DNA of 21,741 nucleotides, taken from positions 2,190 through 23,930 of the forward strand of contig JAHZBJ010000016.1 of NCBI GenBank assembly GCA_019423445.1. Reading direction: 5' to 3'. Source of the stretch: Oscillospiraceae bacterium. GTDB lineage: Bacteria > Bacillota > Clostridia > Oscillospirales > Ruminococcaceae. The translations under genes and the position numbers were made by a program. Within the stretch, counting starts at the first letter, position 1; each line of letters opens with the position of its first letter. The notes beneath the pieces are model-generated. The model was given only the letters and a program-made list of their open reading frames with translations, ran no database searches and was not told the DNA's origin. Below are positions 12,667 through 21,741 of this stretch, one piece after another.

Positions 12667-14082
12667 ATGTCCACCAAAGCCATGGACCCGCAGAAGCGGG
12701 CCATATTCGAAACCGCCCCGGTCCCTAAGGCCATTATCACCCTGGCTGTCCCCACCATTATCAGCCAGCTGATTACCCTGGTCTACAACCTGGCGGACTC
12801 CTTCTTCGTGGGGCGCACCGGCAATCCCCATATGATCGCCGCCGTGGCCCTGGTATATCCCATCTTTTCCATGACCACCGCCTTCGCCAACCTGTTCGGC
12901 ATCGGCGGCGGCAGCCTCATCTCCCGGCTGCTGGGAGCCCGGCAGGAGGAGCAGGCCCGCAAGGTCTGCGTCTTCAGCTTCTACGCCGCCATCGTTGTTT
13001 CGGCTCTCTTCTCCCTGGGGGTGTTCCTCTTCCTGGACCCCATCCTCTACGCGGTAGGAGCCTCCCCTGACACCATCGGTTTTGCCCAGCAGTACATGCT
13101 GTGGATCCTGGTGCTGGGCGGGGTGCCCACCGTCCTCTCCGCCACCCTGGCCCACCTGGTGCGGAACGTGGGTTATTCCCGCCAGGCCAGCGTAGGCCTG
13201 GGCCTGGGGGCAGTGCTGAACATTGCCCTGGACCCGCTTTTCATGTTCGTCATCCTCCCCAAGGGCCAGGAGGTCATTGGCGCCGCTGTGGCCACCATGC
13301 TCTCCAACCTCATCGCCACCCTCTATTTTGTCTGGATCATCCTGGGGCTCAGGGACAAAACCGTCCTCTCCCTGAACCCCGCCAAGGGACTGCCGGACCG
13401 GAAAAACATCCTCTCGGTGCTGTCGGTGGGTCTCCCCTCCGCCCTTACCATTCTCTTCTACGACCTGACCAACGTTACCCTCAACGCCCTGATGTCCGCC
13501 TACGGGGACTTCCAGGTGGCGGCCATCGGCATCGTTTTGAAGGCAGAGCGGATCCCCCTGAATACCGGGGTGGGCCTCTGCCAGGGCGTCATGCCCCTGA
13601 TCTCCTACAACTACTCCGCCGGGAACCACGAGCGGATGGATTCGGTAATCCGCACCGCCCGGGTCTGGGGGCTCATCGTCGCCGGGGCCAGCATCCTGTT
13701 CTACGAGCTCTTCGCCGGCGGGGTGATCCAGCTCTTCATCAGCGTCAGCACCAACGACGCTGCCGCCGCTCTGGAGACGGTGGCCTACGGCACCTCCTTC
13801 CTCCGGCTGCGGTGCCTTGCTTCCCCCTTCGCCTTCCTCTGCTTCCACACCACCTACACCCTCCAGGCCATGGGAGAAGGCAGAGCCACCCTCTTTATCT
13901 CCACCCTGCGGCAGCTGGTGATCTACATCCCCATTATGTTCCTCATGGACAGCCTCTGCCACACCACCGGTCTGGTGGCTTCCCAGACGGTGGCGGAAAT
14001 CATCTCCATGTGCCTGGCCTTCTACGTATTCTCCCGGATCCGGAGCAAAAAGAAGGCCGAGGCTGATTCCCCGGCGCAATAA
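12667..14082 (+). CDS. MATE-family multidrug/cation exporter
   Basis: This 471-residue membrane protein has about twelve hydrophobic helices in two homologous halves. The N-terminal PKAIITLAVPTIISQLITLV, then YNLADSFFVGRTGN, is the standard MATE opening. The second half repeats the motif at about 255 with VGLPSALTILFYDLTNVTLN. The loop segments GIGGGSLISRLLGARQEEQA and CQGVMPLISYNYSAGNHERM are also typical. It should export cationic drugs or metabolites using Na+ or H+ gradients. ATG 12667 with AGAGG nine bases upstream is chosen; a longer frame from TTG 12613 would start inside the promoter. A perfect hairpin follows at 14108. Likely activated by the upstream MerR protein (inference). Confidence 0.95.
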   Translation: MSTKAMDPQKRAIFETAPVPKAIITLAVPTIISQLITLVYNLADSFFVGRTGNPHMIAAVALVYPIFSMTTAFANLFGIGGGSLISRLLGARQEEQARKVCVFSFYAAIVVSALFSLGVFLFLDPILYAVGASPDTIGFAQQYMLWILVLGGVPTVLSATLAHLVRNVGYSRQASVGLGLGAVLNIALDPLFMFVILPKGQEVIGAAVATMLSNLIATLYFVWIILGLRDKTVLSLNPAKGLPDRKNILSVLSVGLPSALTILFYDLTNVTLNALMSAYGDFQVAAIGIVLKAERIPLNTGVGLCQGVMPLISYNYSAGNHERMDSVIRTARVWGLIVAGASILFYELFAGGVIQLFISVSTNDAAAALETVAYGTSFLRLRCLASPFAFLCFHTTYTLQAMGEGRATLFISTLRQLVIYIPIMFLMDSLCHTTGLVASQTVAEIISMCLAFYVFSRIRSKKKAEADSPAQ

Positions 14083-14107
14083 TTTTTCACGCCACTTCCA
14101 ATGCCAT

Positions 14108-14151
14108 TTACAAGGCCCCGAAACCGGGAATCCGGTTTCGGGGCCTTGTAA
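14108..14151. terminator. Perfect 20-bp hairpin between converging genes, without T-run
   Basis: TTACAAGGCCCCGAAACCGG (14108-14127), loop GAAT, and its exact complement (14132-14151). No oligo-T follows on either strand, so this is not a classical intrinsic terminator. Its place after the MATE stop and before the end of the opposing small gene suggests a bidirectional transcript-end hairpin. Confidence 0.6.
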
Positions 14152-14232
14152 CCATGGGAAAATTCCAGGGAGGAAGTGGATAGCGGCCTCCCCCTGGACG
14201 CTCCCTCACATCTGAAGGGATCTGACGGCAGT

Positions 14233-14457
14233 TTAGTCCTCCTTCTTCCAAAGGAAGCGGAGGAAGGACCCCACCGCCCAGAGATAGGCGGGGACAAACA
14301 CCAACAGGGCCAGCGCCGACCCTCTCTTTCGGGCAGCGGCTGGGGTAAGCATCCCCAAAAGCGCCCCCATAGCCACAAGGCAGACCTTCAGCACCCCCAT
14401 GTTCCAAATTGTCATGGATCGGATGTATTCCTGGCTGCGGCGAATGAGTTCTTTCAT
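14233..14457 (-). CDS. Small two-TM membrane protein
   Basis: This 74-residue protein starts at ATG 14457, with AAAGGAG seven bases upstream. A short basic amphipathic N-terminus (MKELIRRSQEYIRSMTIWNM) is followed by two hydrophobic helices (about 21-40 and 46-68), with a PAAARKRG turn and a KKED end. The pattern recalls small Clostridia proteins often labelled permease of phosphate ABC transporter, a label without functional support that I do not adopt. It has its own promoter at 14509-14537. The longer frame up to 14520 would include the promoter and is rejected. Confidence 0.78.
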   Translation of the reverse strand: MKELIRRSQEYIRSMTIWNMGVLKVCLVAMGALLGMLTPAAARKRGSALALLVFVPAYLWAVGSFLRFLWKKED

Positions 14458-14508
14458 GACAGGGCTCCTTTCTTCTGCGGCCTTGGGGTGTCCCCGGCTT
14501 TCAACTTC

Positions 14509-14537
14509 AGTGTACCACAAGCCGAAAGCTCCGTCAA
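14509..14537 (-). promoter_or_regulatory. Promoter of the 74-residue membrane protein
   Basis: On the minus strand, TTGACG (14537-14532), a 17-base spacer, TACACT (14514-14509). The same -10, TACACT, occurs upstream of the DUF4349 gene. The predicted leader is about 45 bases. Confidence 0.7.
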
Positions 14538-14635
14538 ACCCAGTCTTCCAATGGTTCCGGCTTTTTCACCCCCTCTTGCATCGGGAACCAAGGAATTCCA
14601 CCGGAGAACTCAGCAGCTGTGGAAAAACTTTCGCC

Positions 14636-14669
14636 AAAAGCGCCCGGGGCTTTCGTCCCAGGCGCTTTT
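14636..14669 (-). terminator. Terminator at the end of the glmU-mfd operon
   Basis: On the minus strand AAAAGCGCCTGGG pairs with CCCGGGCGCTTTT (one G-U pair) around an eight-base loop, ending in TTTT. It lies about 20 bases after the mfd stop. A-runs on the other side would let it work in both directions. Confidence 0.82.
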
Positions 14670-14687
14670 CTCTGTTCTTGAGTTGTT

Positions 14688-17600
14688 TCAGCCCTCCGGT
14701 GGAGCAGCCTGCTCCATGACAGAGATAACCTCCCGGATCACATCCAGGGGGGGCTGGCCCTTCTGGGGCCGGACGGTGAAGTAAGGCTTCGCCCCGCCGC
14801 TGAGCATCACCCGGCCCTTCATGGCCTGGGTGAGGGCGATGATCCCCTCCATGTCCGGGGCGTCGGTGTAGAAAAGGAGGTTGGGTCCCCGCTGGGTGAT
14901 CTCCCGGATCCCCAGCCGGGCGGCGCCGTTCCGCACCAGGGCCACGTCCAGAAGCCCCACCACCGCCGGGGGCGGGTCCCCAAACCGGTCGATGAGTTCG
15001 TCCATGGTGTCCATGTAGTCCTCCTGGGTGTAGACGCAGGCGATTTTCTTGTAGATGTCGATACGCTGGCTCAGCTGGGAGATGTAGCTTTCCGGGATGT
15101 GTGCCTCGATCTGGATATCCACCAGGCACTCCCCGGACTTCTTCACCGGTTCCCCCTTCTCCTCGCTGATGGCCTCTCCCAAAAGCTTCAGGTACAGGTC
15201 GTAGCCCACCGCCTCCATGTGGCCGTGCTGCTGGCTCCCCAGGATGTCCCCGGCTCCCCGGATCTCCAGGTCCCGCATGGCGATGCGGAACCCCGAGCCG
15301 AAGGCGGTAAACTCCCGGATGGCCTCCAGGCGCTTCTCTCCCACCTCGGTGAGGACCCGGCCCCGGCGGAAAGTGAAGTAGGCGTAGGCCCGGCGGGTGC
15401 TGCGTCCCACCCGTCCCCGGAGCTGATAGAGCTGAGAGAGCCCCATATAGTCGGCGTCCTCGATGATAAGGGTGTTGCAGTTGGGGACGTCGATGCCAGC
15501 CTCGATGATGGTGGTGCAAACCAGGATATCAATCTCCCGGTCCAGGAGCTGCCGCCAGATCTCCGAGAGCTCATCCTCCCCCATCTTGCCGTGGGCGGTG
15601 CGGATCACCGCCCCGGGGAGGTGTTCCGCCAGCCTGGCGGCGCAGCTCTGAATGGAGTCCACCCGGTTGTGGAGGTAAAAAACCTGTCCTCCCCGGCGCA
15701 GCTCCTTGCGGATGGCCTCCAGGATAATAGGCTCGCTGTACTCCAGAACGTAGGTCTGGACGGGGTGCCGGTCCTGGGGGGCCTCCTCAATGACGCTCAT
15801 GTCCCGGATGCCGCTCATGGCCATGTTCAGGGTCCGGGGGATGGGGGTGGCGGAGAGGGTGAGCATGTCCACGCTGGCCCGGAGCTCCTTAAACCGCTCC
15901 TTGTGGGCCACCCCGAACCGCTGTTCCTCGTCGATGATGCAGAGCCCCAGGTCCTTGAACTCCACATCCTTCTGGACCAGCTTGTGGGTCCCCACCACCA
16001 CATCGATGCGCCCCTCCCGGAGCTTTTGGAGAATCTCCCGCTGCTGCTTGGGGGTGCGGAACCGGGAGAGGAGTTCCACGGTGACGGGATACCCCTCCAG
16101 CCGGCGGAGAAAGGTCTGGTAGTGCTGCCAGGCCAGGATGGTGGTAGGAACCATAACGGCGCACTGCTTGCCGTCCAGGACGCACTTAAACACCGCCCGG
16201 AGGGCCACTTCGGTCTTGCCGAAGCCCACATCCCCGCAGAGGAGGCGGTCCATGGGATGGGGCCGCTCCATATCCGCCTTGATCTCGGCGATGCACCGGA
16301 GCTGGTCGTCGGTCTCGTCATACTCAAACCGCTGCTCAAACTCCCGCTGCCAGTCGCTGTCGGGGGAGAAGGCAAACCCCTTGGAAGAGAGGCGCTTGGC
16401 ATAGAGCTGGATCAGCTCCTTGGCCATGTCCGAAACTGCCTTCTTTACCCGCTGCCGGGTCTTGTTCCAGACGTCGGAATTGAGTTTGTTCAGGCGGACA
16501 TTTGCGTCCTCCCGGCCCCCGATGTACTTGGTCACCAGGTCCAGCTGGGTCACCGGGACAAAGAGGGTGTCGGTCCCGGCGTAGCGGATCTTGATGTAGT
16601 CCTTCACCACACCCTGGACCTCTTTTTTGATGATCCCTTCAAAAACCCCGATGCCGTGGGCCACATGGACCACATAATCCCCGGGGGTCAGGTCGGCGAT
16701 GTCCTGAATGGCCTTCCCCTGGCCCTTCCTGGGCCGGGCCTTCCGGCGCTTCTCCAGGGACTGGGCCCCCCGGCCGTAGGAGATGGCCGCCAGTTTCAGG
16801 GCCGGATACTCGAACCCAGCCGAAAATCCCCCTTGGCAGACCAGCACCTTCCCCGGGGAAAGCTCCCCCGGTTCCTCCAGGTACCGGGCGGGAAGACCGT
16901 GTTTCTCCAGGTCCGCGGCCAGGGCCAGGGCGCCCCGGCGGGTCCCTCCGAAGACGTAGACGCAGTAGTTCTCCTCCAGGTAGTGGCCCAGATCCTCCAG
17001 AAGGGGATCCAGCTGTCCTCCCCACACCGAAAGGGTGTTGGCCTGGATGTCCACCAGCTCTCCCAGCCTCTGGCCGGGATAATTCCGGGGGAAACTGTCC
17101 AGAAGGATGGAGGGCTCCTTTTCCAGCAGCCCCTGGACCTCCTCCCAACCCATGGAGAACCGTCCCGCCAGGCGGGTCAGCCCCCCCTGTTCCAGGAGGG
17201 CCTTGATGTCCTCGTCCTCCATCCAGCGGCTGTGAAGGAGGCTCTCCCGCACCGCTGCCCCCTCGCTCACCGCCAGGAACCGGCCGGGGAGGTAGCTGAG
17301 AAGGGAAGCCGTCTTGGGATAGATCAGGGGAATGTACCGGTCGGCACAGGCCAGATCCAGCCCTTCCTCCAGCCGGGCGATATCCCGCTCCAGAAGGGCC
17401 CCTCCCGCCTCACGCTGTTTGGGAGTGAGGCTGGCCAGGTGCTTTTTCAGCAGCTCCGCCAGGCCCTGGGGAGTATAAAGGACCTCCCGGGCAGGGGGAA
17501 CGGTGATCCCCTCCAGGTTCTCATCCCGGCGCTGGGTCTCGGCGGAGAAGGCAGCCATGGTGTCGATCTCGTCCCCCCAGAACTCCAGCCGGACAGGCTG

Positions 17601-18161
17601 AGGCTGGTCCGGGGGCCAGAAATCCAGAATGCCCCCCCGGACGGCGAACTGGCACACCCCTTCCACCTGGTAGCTCCGGGCATACCCCGCCGCCAGCAGG
17701 CGGCTCACCAGCTGGTCCTGGGGAAGCTCCTGCCCCGGAGCCAGGGAGAAGGTGCTCTCCCGAAGGATCTCCGGTGGGATCACCGGCTGCACCGCCGCGG
17801 CGGCGGAGGCTACGGCGATGGTACCCGGTTCCCGCTGGAGCCGTCCCAGCACCGCCAGGCGGAGATGCTCGTACTCCCGGCTGATCCCTTCTACCTCCCC
17901 CAGGGTCAGCTCCCGCTCAGGGTAATGCCAGGCCAGCTGCTCCCCGGCGAAGAGGTTCAGATCCTCGCAGAGGCGGACGGCGGACTGCTCGTCCTGGGTC
18001 AGCACCAAAGCGCCCATGCCCAGATCCCGGGCAAGGGCGGAAAGGAACTGGGCCTTGTGGATCTGGGCGCCGCCGGTGAGGAGCACCGGCTGCCGCCCCT
18101 CCCGGAGGGCCGCCGCTACACGGCGGTATTCCTCCCAGGATGTAATCAGGGAATCTATCAT
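14688..18161 (-). CDS. mfd: Transcription-repair coupling factor Mfd
   Basis: A 1157-residue SF2 translocase that removes RNA polymerase stalled at DNA lesions and recruits UvrA. ATG 18161 has GGAGG about six bases upstream. Domains in order: a UvrB-like N-terminal region (about 1-340, with AVRGGILDFWPPDQPQPVRL); the CarD-like polymerase-interaction domain near 485-560 (GDYVVHVAHGIGVFEGI); and the helicase core. Walker A is GDVGFGKTE (near 644), the DEEQ box is CIIDEEQRFGV (near 744), and motif III is LSATPIPRTLNM. Motif VI is QLRGRVGRSTRRAYAYF, then the translocation motif LGSQQHGHMEAVGYDLY, and the C-terminal autoinhibitory D7 region. Length and motifs are complete. It is the last gene of glmU-prs-pth-mfd, as in Bacillus. 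Confidence 0.98.
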   Translation of the reverse strand: MIDSLITSWEEYRRVAAALREGRQPVLLTGGAQIHKAQFLSALARDLGMGALVLTQDEQSAVRLCEDLNLFAGEQLAWHYPERELTLGEVEGISREYEHLRLAVLGRLQREPGTIAVASAAAAVQPVIPPEILRESTFSLAPGQELPQDQLVSRLLAAGYARSYQVEGVCQFAVRGGILDFWPPDQPQPVRLEFWGDEIDTMAAFSAETQRRDENLEGITVPPAREVLYTPQGLAELLKKHLASLTPKQREAGGALLERDIARLEEGLDLACADRYIPLIYPKTASLLSYLPGRFLAVSEGAAVRESLLHSRWMEDEDIKALLEQGGLTRLAGRFSMGWEEVQGLLEKEPSILLDSFPRNYPGQRLGELVDIQANTLSVWGGQLDPLLEDLGHYLEENYCVYVFGGTRRGALALAADLEKHGLPARYLEEPGELSPGKVLVCQGGFSAGFEYPALKLAAISYGRGAQSLEKRRKARPRKGQGKAIQDIADLTPGDYVVHVAHGIGVFEGIIKKEVQGVVKDYIKIRYAGTDTLFVPVTQLDLVTKYIGGREDANVRLNKLNSDVWNKTRQRVKKAVSDMAKELIQLYAKRLSSKGFAFSPDSDWQREFEQRFEYDETDDQLRCIAEIKADMERPHPMDRLLCGDVGFGKTEVALRAVFKCVLDGKQCAVMVPTTILAWQHYQTFLRRLEGYPVTVELLSRFRTPKQQREILQKLREGRIDVVVGTHKLVQKDVEFKDLGLCIIDEEQRFGVAHKERFKELRASVDMLTLSATPIPRTLNMAMSGIRDMSVIEEAPQDRHPVQTYVLEYSEPIILEAIRKELRRGGQVFYLHNRVDSIQSCAARLAEHLPGAVIRTAHGKMGEDELSEIWRQLLDREIDILVCTTIIEAGIDVPNCNTLIIEDADYMGLSQLYQLRGRVGRSTRRAYAYFTFRRGRVLTEVGEKRLEAIREFTAFGSGFRIAMRDLEIRGAGDILGSQQHGHMEAVGYDLYLKLLGEAISEEKGEPVKKSGECLVDIQIEAHIPESYISQLSQRIDIYKKIACVYTQEDYMDTMDELIDRFGDPPPAVVGLLDVALVRNGAARLGIREITQRGPNLLFYTDAPDMEGIIALTQAMKGRVMLSGGAKPYFTVRPQKGQPPLDVIREVISVMEQAAPPEG

Positions 18162-18190
18162 AGCTTACCTCCGGCGATGCTGCTTTCCCC

Positions 18191-18213
18191 TGCCAGGGAA
18201 TCGGCCCCTGGCA
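18191..18213 (-). other. Hairpin in the pth-mfd gap
   Basis: TGCCAGGG (18191-18198) and CCCTGGCA (18206-18213) form a perfect 8-bp stem with a seven-base loop, directly after the pth stop. There is no T-run. It may stabilise or mark a processing point between the two messages. Confidence 0.5.
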
Positions 18214-18215
18214 GA

Positions 18216-18866
18216 TCACTCCCTTTTGGGACCGCTGCGGTTATAGAGATTCATGGCCTGATCCAGCTTCCCCTCCACAAAGAGGGAGGCAATGGCGGGA
18301 ATGTCCTTCCACACCTCCTGGAGAAGCTCCATGTCCTGGGAGCTGAACTTCCCCAGCACCCAGTCGGCCAGATCGTAGTCAGGATGGGGCTTCTCCCCCA
18401 CTCCGATCTTCACCCGGGGGAAGTCGTCCCGCCCGGTGAGATATATGATATTCTTGATTCCATTATGCCCGCCGTCGCTGCCTTTTTTCCGGATCCTAAG
18501 GGCCCCCACCGGCAGGCTCACGTCGTCCATCAGAACCAACACCCGGTCCATGGGCACCTTGTGGTAAGCCGCCGCCTCCTGGACCGCCTGGCCGCTGAGG
18601 TTCATGTAGGTGCCGGGCTTCATCAGCAGCACCCGCTTTCCCCCGATGACGGCATCCCCGCAAAGGGATTTGAACCGCAGGGTTTCCACCCGGACCCCCA
18701 GCTTACCCGCCAGGGTGTCCAGGGCCATAAAACCAGTGTTGTGCCGGGTACCGTCATATTTGCGGCCGGGGTTCCCCAGCCCCACGATAATATACTCCAC
18801 CGGACCAGCGGGGGCGGGGGCCCTGCCGGCGGCGATCTTTTGGAACAGTTCCTCCAGGGTGCTCAT
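18216..18866 (-). CDS. pth: Peptidyl-tRNA hydrolase
   Basis: A 216-residue enzyme that releases peptides from tRNAs dropped by stalled ribosomes. ATG 18866 has GGAGG seven bases upstream. The catalytic motifs are intact: IIVGLGNPGRKYDGTRHNTG (His42 in this numbering), KPGTYMNLSG, VLMDDVSLPVG and GSDGGHNGIKN. The family usually begins at the first strand (K-LIVGLGNPG). Here about 22 extra residues (MSTLEELFQKIAAGRAPAPA plus two) precede it, and no good start lies closer. It follows prs in the operon. The Bacillus homologue is spoVC; the ctc gene that separates prs and spoVC there is absent. Confidence 0.97.
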   Translation of the reverse strand: MSTLEELFQKIAAGRAPAPAGPVEYIIVGLGNPGRKYDGTRHNTGFMALDTLAGKLGVRVETLRFKSLCGDAVIGGKRVLLMKPGTYMNLSGQAVQEAAAYHKVPMDRVLVLMDDVSLPVGALRIRKKGSDGGHNGIKNIIYLTGRDDFPRVKIGVGEKPHPDYDLADWVLGKFSSQDMELLQEVWKDIPAIASLFVEGKLDQAMNLYNRSGPKRE

Positions 18867-18898
18867 GTTTTTTCCTCCAGCCGGGCAAACCGGCAGCG

Positions 18899-18927
18899 GG
18901 CAGGATGGGGAAGACCCCCACCCTGCC
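18899..18927 (-). other. Hairpin in the prs-pth gap
   Basis: On the minus strand GGCAGGGTGGGG pairs with CCCCATCCTGCC (12 pairs, one G-U) around a five-base loop, about 33 bases before pth. The 117-base gap shows no promoter that I recognise and no T-run after the stem. Confidence 0.5.
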
Positions 18928-18983
18928 GGCGCGTTTCGTTTAAATGGGACAAATTTCGCGGTTTTGCGAAGCAAACGGTAAGA

Positions 18984-19943
<960 letters not shown>

Positions 19944-19986
19944 TTCTCTCGTTCCTCTCTGATGAAATCCGCTCGTTTTATATTCC

Positions 19987-20002
19987 AGCGCCCTGGGGCG
20001 CT
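19987..20002 (-). other. Short hairpin in the glmU-prs gap
   Basis: AGCGCC (19987-19992), loop CTGG, GGCGCT (19997-20002), about 12 bases downstream of the glmU stop. No T-run follows in the direction of transcription, so read-through into prs is expected. Confidence 0.45.
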
Positions 20003-20013
20003 TTGGAGCCTTG

Positions 20014-21384
20014 TTACTGTTTCCGGTATTTTTTCGCCCGGTCCGGGAGTACCGTCTGGCGGGGCCGCCCGATGCAGAGGGCATCCTCCGGCACATCCTG
20101 GGTGACGGTGGTGCCGGCGGCGGTATAGGCGCCGTCCCCCAGCTTCACCGGGGCCACCAGGTTGGTGTTGCAGCCCAGGAAGCACCCGTCTCCCACGGTG
20201 GTGCGGTGCTTTTTGACCCCATCGTAGTTGGCGATGCAGACCCCGCAGCCGAAGTTCACCCCCGCCCCCACATCGGCGTCCCCGATATAGGTAAGGTGGG
20301 CAGACTTGGTGCCCGGGCCCAGGGCCGAATTCTTGACCTCCACAAAGTTGCCGATCTTACACCCGGCGCCGATGCTGCTCCCCGGCCGGATTCGGGAAAA
20401 GGGGCCGATCTGCACCCCGTCCCCCAGCTCCGAACCCAGGATGTAGCTGGCCTGAATGACACAGCCATCCCCCAGGACGGAATCCTCCAGCCAGGAGTTG
20501 GGGCCGATAACCGAGTCCCGCCCCACAGTGGTGGCGCCCCGGATCACGGTGCCGGGGAGGATCTGGGTCCCGGGTGCGATACGGGCCCGGGGATCCACCA
20601 TCACTCCGTCGGTGACGGGGATATCCACCCCTTCCTTGTAGAGGCGGTCAAAGACCATCTCCCGGGCGATGGCGTTCAGTTCCGCCAGCTGCCGCCGGTC
20701 GTTGGCCCCCAGCACCACCCGGGGGTCCCCTGCGTCCCAGGCTCCTGCCCGGCGGCCCTTGCGCCGGAGGATCTCCAGGGTGTCGGTAAGATAAAGCTCC
20801 CCCTGGGCGTTCTGGGGGTTCAGTTCCTCCAGGGCCTCCAGAAGATCCGCCCCACGGAACCAGTAGCAGCCGGCGTTGATCTCCCGGATCTCCTTCTGGG
20901 CGGAGGTGGCGTCCCGCTCCTCCACAATCCCCAGGACCTCATCCCCCTGCCGGAGGATCCGGCCGTAGCCGGTGGGATCCTCCACCCGGGCGCTGATCAC
21001 CGTCACGGCATTCCCTCCGGTCCGGTGGGCCTCCCAGGCGTCACGGATCACTTCCGGGAACAAAAAAGGAGCGTCCCCGTTGGCAACCAGCACGTCCCAG
21101 TCCCGCCGCTCTTCCAGAAAGCTCCGGGCGCAGAGCACCGCGTGTCCGGTGCCCAGGCGCTGTTCCTGGAAGGCAGTATGGGTCCCCTGGGGCAGTTCCC
21201 GGAGAACGTCCTCGGAATTCTTTCCCACCACGGCGCAGATGTCGGTGACACCGGCGCCGGCGCAGTTTTCATATACCCAGCCGATGAGGGGACGGAAGAG
21301 CACCTGGCACAGAACCTTGGAACGGCCTCCGCCCATACGCTTGCCCTCTCCCGCCGCCAGCAGGACGGCGCATCGCTTCTCCAT
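20014..21384 (-). CDS. glmU: Bifunctional GlmU: UDP-GlcNAc pyrophosphorylase / GlcN-1-P acetyltransferase
   Basis: A 456-residue cytoplasmic enzyme that acetylates GlcN-1-P and then makes UDP-GlcNAc, the precursor for peptidoglycan. The N-terminal uridyltransferase half has LLAAGEGKRMGGGRSKVL (consensus LAAG-GTRM---PKVL), EQRLGTGHAV, VANGDAPF and INAGCYWF. From about 250 on, a left-handed beta-helix of hexapeptide repeats follows (for example IGPNSWLEDSVLGDGCVIQA). The acetyltransferase segment KSAHLTYIGDADVG carries the catalytic His, near 360. Length is that of the family. ATG 21384 has GGGAGG about 11 bases upstream, and a promoter lies near 21476-21504. First gene of the operon. Confidence 0.98.
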   Translation of the reverse strand: MEKRCAVLLAAGEGKRMGGGRSKVLCQVLFRPLIGWVYENCAGAGVTDICAVVGKNSEDVLRELPQGTHTAFQEQRLGTGHAVLCARSFLEERRDWDVLVANGDAPFLFPEVIRDAWEAHRTGGNAVTVISARVEDPTGYGRILRQGDEVLGIVEERDATSAQKEIREINAGCYWFRGADLLEALEELNPQNAQGELYLTDTLEILRRKGRRAGAWDAGDPRVVLGANDRRQLAELNAIAREMVFDRLYKEGVDIPVTDGVMVDPRARIAPGTQILPGTVIRGATTVGRDSVIGPNSWLEDSVLGDGCVIQASYILGSELGDGVQIGPFSRIRPGSSIGAGCKIGNFVEVKNSALGPGTKSAHLTYIGDADVGAGVNFGCGVCIANYDGVKKHRTTVGDGCFLGCNTNLVAPVKLGDGAYTAAGTTVTQDVPEDALCIGRPRQTVLPDRAKKYRKQ

Positions 21385-21475
21385 TTTCCCGGAAGCCTCC
21401 CTTCCCTGACGATCCGGCGCGGCATAAAAATGGGGCGCTGGGGCCCCCGGTACAGTGTAAGAATTTGGTACCTAT

Positions 21476-21504
21476 ATTATGACAACATTTCCCCGGTTTG
21501 GCAA
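21476..21504 (-). promoter_or_regulatory. Promoter of the glmU-prs-pth-mfd operon
   Basis: On the minus strand, TTGCCA (21504-21499), 17 bases, CATAAT (21481-21476), each 5 of 6 to consensus. The implied leader is about 85 bases and contains a short GGGGGCCCC palindrome. No further promoter was recognised in the gaps of this operon. Confidence 0.65.
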
Positions 21505-21619
21505 GGGATTTCGGGGAGAAAAACCTTCCAGGGGAAAAAAAGCCGTTTTCAAACCCGCGTGACGCCCCCAGGCAGACAGTTTATCCCGCCTTCGGCCTTC
21601 ATCAGCTGGTGTGCCATTC

Positions 21620-21741
21620 CCGCCGCCCTGCAAGTCCCAGGCGATATTCTCAGGGCGCGGGGCAGAAACTGGCGATTCCGCGTTCCTTCTCTCACGGACA
21701 GAGAGCGGCGCACAAGCTTGCGTTTTGCAGAATCTTCTCTC
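21620..21741 (-). repeat. Further copies of the dispersed repeat at the window end
   Basis: Read on the minus strand from 21699: GTCCGTGAGAGAAGGAACGC, then CTGCCCCGCGCCCTGAGAAT and ATCGCCTGGGACTTGCAGGG (to about 21623). This matches the copy at 8520 and the left end of the 2510 element. To its right, 21700-21741, a second partial copy, GCAGAATCTTCTCTC on the plus strand, equals the right end of the 2510 element and is cut by the window edge. It lies about 115 bases upstream of the glmU promoter. I see nothing recognisable in 21505-21620. Confidence 0.75.

Noticed and set aside
14233..14457. Label permease of phosphate ABC transporter for the small membrane protein
   Set aside because: A 74-residue protein with two helices cannot be an ABC permease; the label would come only from annotation transfer.

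Overview
The window is GC-rich and densely packed with ordinary housekeeping genes. It has strong Shine-Dalgarno sites, Gram-positive style lipoproteins and a zinc-ribbon L33. Two gene orders resemble those known in Bacillus: a DUF1934 gene next to argS, and glmU-prs-pth-mfd. Together these point to a high-GC Clostridia/Oscillospiraceae-type Firmicute, probably a gut anaerobe. This is inference from gene content and composition; no database search was possible.

Layout. 1-2503 (+): 3' end of glutamate racemase (murI), a DUF1934 gene and argS. 2504-2963: a gene-free stretch filled by a composite inverted-repeat element with two units in tandem (period 209 bp). 2964-4106 (+): a MetH-like protein that seems to have lost its zinc site, followed by two tandem terminators. 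4186-5424 (-): a PrsA/SurA-like lipoprotein with a Ser/Glu/Ala tail. 5728-7162 (+): a DUF4349 lipoprotein and a small membrane protein. 7248-8444 (-): a one-TM protein of unknown function with a basic inside and an acidic outside. 8865-11184 (+): the transcription/translation cluster rpmG-secE-nusG-rplK-rplA, with a clear promoter and a strong terminator. 11281-14082 (+): a MerR regulator, a DUF4177 protein and a MATE exporter. 14233-14457 (-): a small two-TM protein. 14688-21384 (-): glmU-prs-pth-mfd, read from right to left from a promoter near 21480.

How the genes relate. murI and glmU feed peptidoglycan and UDP-GlcNAc synthesis. prs supplies PRPP. argS, pth, rpmG, rplK and rplA serve translation. 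secE serves protein export, nusG transcription elongation, and mfd transcription-coupled repair. The MATE exporter has a promoter with a 19-bp spacer carrying a dyad, the hallmark of MerR-activated promoters, and a MerR gene lies just upstream.

Most unusual content. A dispersed repeat family with GTCCGTGAGAGAAG-type ends occupies three intergenic regions (2510-2950, 8520-8640, and about 21620 to the window end) in both orientations, often as facing inverted pairs. It is the best candidate here for an undescribed element. I saw no CRISPR array, phage, transposase, tRNA or rRNA.
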